Assembly (NCBI RefSeq): GCF_021491355.1
Contig: NZ_JAKENF010000005.1
Location: forward strand, 124,001-188,000
Source of the DNA: Alitabrizicola rongguiensis
GTDB taxonomy: Bacteria > Pseudomonadota > Alphaproteobacteria > Rhodobacterales > Rhodobacteraceae
Reading direction: 5' to 3'
Length of the DNA: 64,000 nt
The notes under the pieces were generated by a model, which had not been told where the DNA came from, searched no databases, and saw only the letters and a list, made by a program, of their open reading frames with translations. Position 1 is the stretch's first letter. Each line of letters starts with the position of its first letter. Positions 60,918 through 64,000 of the stretch are shown one piece after another. The position numbers and the translations under genes were made by a program.

Positions 60918-62114
60918 ATGCCGAACCTCGCCCATGGACGCCCCTATCTGGCCATCCCCGGCCCCTCGACGATCCCCGAGCGGGTGCTGCAGGCGATGAA
61001 CCGGGGCGCGCCGAACATCTATGCCGGTGCTCTGCACGACATGGTGGCGGGTCTCTGGCCCGATCTGAAGGCGCTCGCGGGTACGACTGGCGATGTGGCG
61101 GTCTATATCGGCAATGGCCATGCGCTCTGGGAAGCTGCCAACACCAACCTCTTTTCCCGCGGGGAAAAGGCGCTGGTGCTCGCCTCGGGTCTCTTCGGCC
61201 ATGGCTGGGCCAACAGCGCCCGCGGGCTTGGGGTCGAGGTGGCCCTGCTCGATTTCGGCCCGGCGCCGATGGATCTCGACCGCGTCGAGGATGCGCTCAG
61301 GGCCGACCGGACGCGCGAGATCCGCGCGGTGCTGATGACGCAGACGGATACGGCAAGCTCGGTGAAGAACGATGTCGCGGCGGTCCGCAGCGTGCTCGAC
61401 GCGCTCGGGCATCCGGCGCTTCTTGCCGTCGACTGCATCGCCACGCTTGGTTGCGACGAATACCGGATGGACGACTGGGGGGTCGATCTGACCATTGCCG
61501 CCAGCCAGAAGGGGCTGATGACGCCGCCGGGGATCGGGTTCCTGTGGATGTCGCCGCGCGCCATGGCAGCAAGTGAAAGCGCCGGGCTGCGCACGCCCTA
61601 TTGGGCCGTTGGTCCGCGGGCGCGTCCGACCGAGTTCTGGCAGTATTTCTGCGGCACGGCGCCAACGCATCACCTGTTCGGCCTGCGTGCGGCGCTCGAC
61701 ATGATCGGCGAGGAAGGCCTGCCGAATGTCTGGGCGCGGCATCACCACCTGGCCCGGGCGGTCTGGGCGGCGGTCGAGGCCTGGGGACGCGGCAATCCCG
61801 AGATCCGGCTGAACGTGGCCGATCCCGCCTGTCGCGGCTGGTCAGTCACCTCGGTGCGCATGGGGGCGCCGCATGCGACCCGCCTGCGCGACTGGACCGA
61901 GACCCAGGCGGGCGTGACGCTCGGCATCGGCCTTGGCATGTCAGAGCCGGGCGATCCCCATGGCGACGGTTTCCTGCGCATCGCCCATATGGGGCATGTG
62001 AACGCCCACATGACGCTCGGCGCACTGGCCGTGGCCGAGGCGGGCATGCAGGCGCTCGACATCCCGCACGGGACCGGCGCTCTCGAGGCGGCTGCGGCGG
62101 TGATTGCCAGCTGA
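60918..62114 (+). CDS. Class-V aminotransferase (alanine/serine--glyoxylate type)
   Basis: 398 aa. PLP lysine K198 in IAASQKGLMTPPG; IPGPSTIPERVLQAM at the N-terminus is typical of alanine-, serine- or ureidoglycine-glyoxylate aminotransferases. HWAN-like and DWG (residue ~190) motifs support the fold. It probably moves an amino group from serine or alanine to glyoxylate. Upstream ribosome site AGGAGATC. Confidence 0.85.
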   Translation: MPNLAHGRPYLAIPGPSTIPERVLQAMNRGAPNIYAGALHDMVAGLWPDLKALAGTTGDVAVYIGNGHALWEAANTNLFSRGEKALVLASGLFGHGWANSARGLGVEVALLDFGPAPMDLDRVEDALRADRTREIRAVLMTQTDTASSVKNDVAAVRSVLDALGHPALLAVDCIATLGCDEYRMDDWGVDLTIAASQKGLMTPPGIGFLWMSPRAMAASESAGLRTPYWAVGPRARPTEFWQYFCGTAPTHHLFGLRAALDMIGEEGLPNVWARHHHLARAVWAAVEAWGRGNPEIRLNVADPACRGWSVTSVRMGAPHATRLRDWTETQAGVTLGIGLGMSEPGDPHGDGFLRIAHMGHVNAHMTLGALAVAEAGMQALDIPHGTGALEAAAAVIAS

Positions 62115-62131
62115 GCCCGGGGCGCGCGGGG

Positions 62132-62494
62132 TTACTGGCCGTGCTTGGCCAGCCACTCCTGCATCCAGGCGATCTCGGCCTCCTGGGCCGCGATGATATT
62201 CTCGGCGAGCTTCCGCACCTCGGGATCGGTGCCGTATTCCAGTTCGATCTTCGCCATGGCGACCGCGCCCTGATGGTGGCCGATCATGCCACGGACGAAG
62301 TCGATATCGGCATTGCCTGTGAATTCGATCATCATGGCGTCATGCATGGCGCTATTGGCCGCCAGAAAGGCTTCGGTCGACGGGGCCTCCGCCCCCGAGG
62401 CCATGTGGTTCATGTCATGGCCCGACATGGTTTCCTGGGCCAGGGCAGGCAGGGTCAGGGCGGCAAGGGCAAGTGGGATTGCGAACAGTCGCAT
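62132..62494 (-). CDS. DUF305-family exported protein
   Basis: 120 aa with a signal peptide (MRLFAIPLALAALTLPALAQ). Mature protein is His/Met-rich (GHDMNHMASG; NSAMHDAMM) and contains the DUF305 core FVRGMIGHHQGAVAMAK and EIAWMQEWL. Related proteins bind copper or other metals in the periplasm. Function unproven. GAGGAGACC ribosome site. Confidence 0.85.
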   Translation of the reverse strand: MRLFAIPLALAALTLPALAQETMSGHDMNHMASGAEAPSTEAFLAANSAMHDAMMIEFTGNADIDFVRGMIGHHQGAVAMAKIELEYGTDPEVRKLAENIIAAQEAEIAWMQEWLAKHGQ

Positions 62495-62554
62495 CGGGGT
62501 CTCCTCTGGATCTAATGCGCGCAGCCTGCCGCCTTCCAACCGTTGGAAGGCCAA

Positions 62555-63673
62555 TCAGCTTTTCGTGAGGTCCACTGCGGCGGTCAGGGCCAGCGGCAGC
62601 GCCTCGGCCAGCCGGTCCAGGTCCTCTGGGCGTCCGCAACTGATACGGATGCAGCGGTCCATCGGCGCAACGAAAGGCATGCGGATGAAGACGCCGCGCT
62701 CGATCAGTTGCGCCAGCACCGATCGGGCAAAGGCGCCATCGCGACCGCAATCGATGGTCACGAAATTGGTGGCCGAGGGCAGGGGCGACAGCTGGTTGGC
62801 CCGCGCGATCTCTGCGATCCGATCACGTGCGGATGCGACCTCGGCCTGCACTTGGGCCAGCCAGTCCCGATCCGCCAGCGCCGCGATGGCGCCCGCCTGG
62901 GCGATGCGGCCAAGACCGAAATGGTTGCGCACCTTGTCGAAGGCGGCGATCACGCCCGGTGCGCCGATGGCATAGCCCACGCGCAGCCCCGCCATGCCGT
63001 AGCCCTTGGAGAAGGTGCGCATCCGGATCACACGGGGATTGTCGGGATCAACTTTGGGCGCAGTGCCCTCGGGCGCAAATTCCAGATAAGCCTCGTCAAG
63101 GATCAGAAGGGTTCCATCCGGCACCTCTTCGATCATCCGCTCGACATTCCCGGCCTTGTGCCAGGTGCCCATGGGGTTGTCGGGGTTGGCGAAGTAGATG
63201 AGCTTCGGGCGGAGCGCCTGCGCCGCCGCGATCAGCGCTTCCGGATCCTCGCGGTCGTCGCGGTAGGGGACCTTGTGGAGCGTGCCCCCAAAGCCCGCGA
63301 CGTGGAAGTTGAAGGTCGGATAGGCACCGTCCGAGGTCACAACTTTGTCGCCCGGCCCTATGGTCAGCCGCACCAGCAGGCCCAGAAGCCCGTCTATGCC
63401 TTCCCCCGGCATCACATGGGCCGACGTCACCCCCAGATGTGTAGCGAGCGCCGCGCGCAGGTCATGCGCCTCGGGGTCACCATACATCCAGATGTCGCGG
63501 GCGGCCTCGGCCATCGCCTCGACGGCTTTGGGCGAGGGGCCGAAGACATTCTCGTTGGCGCCAAGCCGGGCGGCGAAGGCGCGGCCCATGCGCCGCTCCT
63601 GCGTCTCGGGGCCGACGAAGGGCACGGTGGCGGGGAGGCTGTCGACGAGTGGGGTGTAGCGCGGTCCGGTCAT
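62555..63673 (-). CDS. hisC: Histidinol-phosphate aminotransferase-like protein
   Basis: 372 aa class-I/II aminotransferase. HisC features: LGANENVFGPSPKAVEAM (38-55), NPDNPMGTWH (near 163-172) and the PLP lysine K223 in RTFSKGYGMAGLRVGY. Would convert imidazole acetol phosphate to histidinol phosphate, or act on aromatic amino acids. It is alone here and not in a his operon, so a paralogue for other amino acids is possible. Confidence 0.82.
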   Translation of the reverse strand: MTGPRYTPLVDSLPATVPFVGPETQERRMGRAFAARLGANENVFGPSPKAVEAMAEAARDIWMYGDPEAHDLRAALATHLGVTSAHVMPGEGIDGLLGLLVRLTIGPGDKVVTSDGAYPTFNFHVAGFGGTLHKVPYRDDREDPEALIAAAQALRPKLIYFANPDNPMGTWHKAGNVERMIEEVPDGTLLILDEAYLEFAPEGTAPKVDPDNPRVIRMRTFSKGYGMAGLRVGYAIGAPGVIAAFDKVRNHFGLGRIAQAGAIAALADRDWLAQVQAEVASARDRIAEIARANQLSPLPSATNFVTIDCGRDGAFARSVLAQLIERGVFIRMPFVAPMDRCIRISCGRPEDLDRLAEALPLALTAAVDLTKS

Positions 63674-63723
63674 GCGGGCATGTCACCTGGAAGGGATTGG
63701 TTGCGCAAGGCCCGGCGGCGGCG

Positions 63724-63790
63724 GAGGGGGCTTTCCGCCCCCTCTTGGCCTGTCGGCCAATTCACCCCCGAGGATATTTGAGAACAGAAG
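63724..63790 (+). repeat. Double stem-loop plus 'GGATATTTG' repeat
   Basis: Stem GAGGGGGC/GCCCCCTC (63724-63744) and TTGGCC/GGCCAA (63745-63760) are followed by CCCCGAGGATATTTGAGAAC and AGAAG. It lies just downstream of the leftward valS stop (63795), so reading from valS the tail comes first and the hairpins act as its terminator. Most complete copy of the window's repeat. Confidence 0.75.
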
Positions 63791-63794
63791 ACGC

Positions 63795-64000
63795 TCAGCC
63801 GATTTCGGCGAGGCGCTTCAGCGCTGCTTGGATCTTCGCGGCTTCTTCCTCGCGGGCTTCCAGATTGCCGCGGGCCTCGTCGACCACATCTTCCGGGGCG
63901 GAGGCGACGAAGTTGGGGTTGTTCAGCCTGCCCTTGAGGCCGCCGATCTCTTTCCCGAGCTTGTCCAGCGCCTTGGACAGGCGTGCCTTCTCCTCGGCGA
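63795..64000 (-). CDS. valS: Valyl-tRNA synthetase, C-terminal coiled coil (partial)
   Basis: Last ~68 codons only; the rest lies beyond the right edge. The sequence [20 protein letters not shown], then [19 protein letters not shown], is the characteristic C-terminal coiled coil of bacterial ValRS that binds tRNA. Ends TGA at 63797-63795. Its presence near tolC and a PopZ-like gene matches common alphaproteobacterial order. Confidence 0.92.
   Translation of the reverse strand, partial: AEEKARLSKALDKLGKEIGGLKGRLNNPNFVASAPEDVVDEARGNLEAREEEAAKIQAALKRLAEIG

Overview
The window is GC-rich DNA with dense coding on both strands and strong G/C preference at third codon positions. Gene content points to an alphaproteobacterium of the Rhodobacterales (Rhodobacter/Paracoccus/Roseobacter relatives). 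The indicators are a TauR-Xsc taurine pathway, a SoeABC sulfite dehydrogenase, a VPLPA-type C-terminal sorting signal, a PopZ-like gene between tolC and valS, SdhE, YgfZ, a 130-aa DUF2177 protein, and a dispersed 'GGATATTTG' repeat. No prophage, transposase, integrase, CRISPR array or rRNA was seen. There is one tRNA (Asn, GTT).

Left part (0-16 kb): a truncated FtsX-type ABC exporter, then a taurine-to-sulfate module. Tpa moves the taurine amino group to pyruvate, giving sulfoacetaldehyde. Xsc cleaves that to sulfite and acetyl phosphate. A TauE-type membrane protein and the cytoplasmic, membrane-anchored SoeABC enzyme export or oxidise the sulfite. TauR (GntR/MocR) is encoded between the two catabolic genes, and paired CTGG-type direct repeats spaced exactly 23 bp lie upstream of both tpa and xsc. 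Taurine import (TauABC) and phosphate acetyltransferase are not in the window. Next come a GDPD-type membrane protein that has lost its catalytic residues, a bestrophin-like protein and a cation diffusion facilitator.

Middle (16-43 kb): an operon of a small membrane protein, an HlyD-type adaptor, a SulP anion transporter and a polyphosphate kinase 2, headed by an FNR/FixK-like palindrome. It is followed by a seven-gene, translationally coupled Mrp/MBH-like cation antiporter operon whose gene order (E-F-G-B-C-D-D') resembles archaeal MBH modules. Further on are a thioesterase, a secreted lipase-like hydrolase, a REP-like double hairpin, an AT-richer lone gene of unknown function, parE, an NAD-dependent epimerase, a glutathione transferase, a second ppk2 (again with an FNR/FixK-like palindrome), a nickel/cobalt-exporter-like pair, a MATE pump, aspartate aminotransferase, sdhE, gloA, thyX and a second AT-richer orphan gene.

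Right part (43-64 kb): a secreted VPLPA-CTERM protein flanked by two diverged copies of a 32-codon lipoprotein-like gene, a MarR-EmrAB efflux operon, tRNA-Asn, an orphan EnvZ-like kinase, a YnjBCD-type ABC importer, then a housekeeping run (CDP-alcohol phosphatidyltransferase, PCMT-like, tolC, PopZ-like, efp, ygfZ, an aminotransferase, DUF305, HisC) ending in the last codons of valS. The most promising loci for something undescribed are the ppk2-linked HlyD/SulP operon with its FNR-like boxes, the rearranged Mrp operon, the degenerate GDPD membrane protein, the two AT-rich orphan genes and the duplicated mini-lipoprotein. All family assignments come from reading protein motifs by eye; no database search was run.
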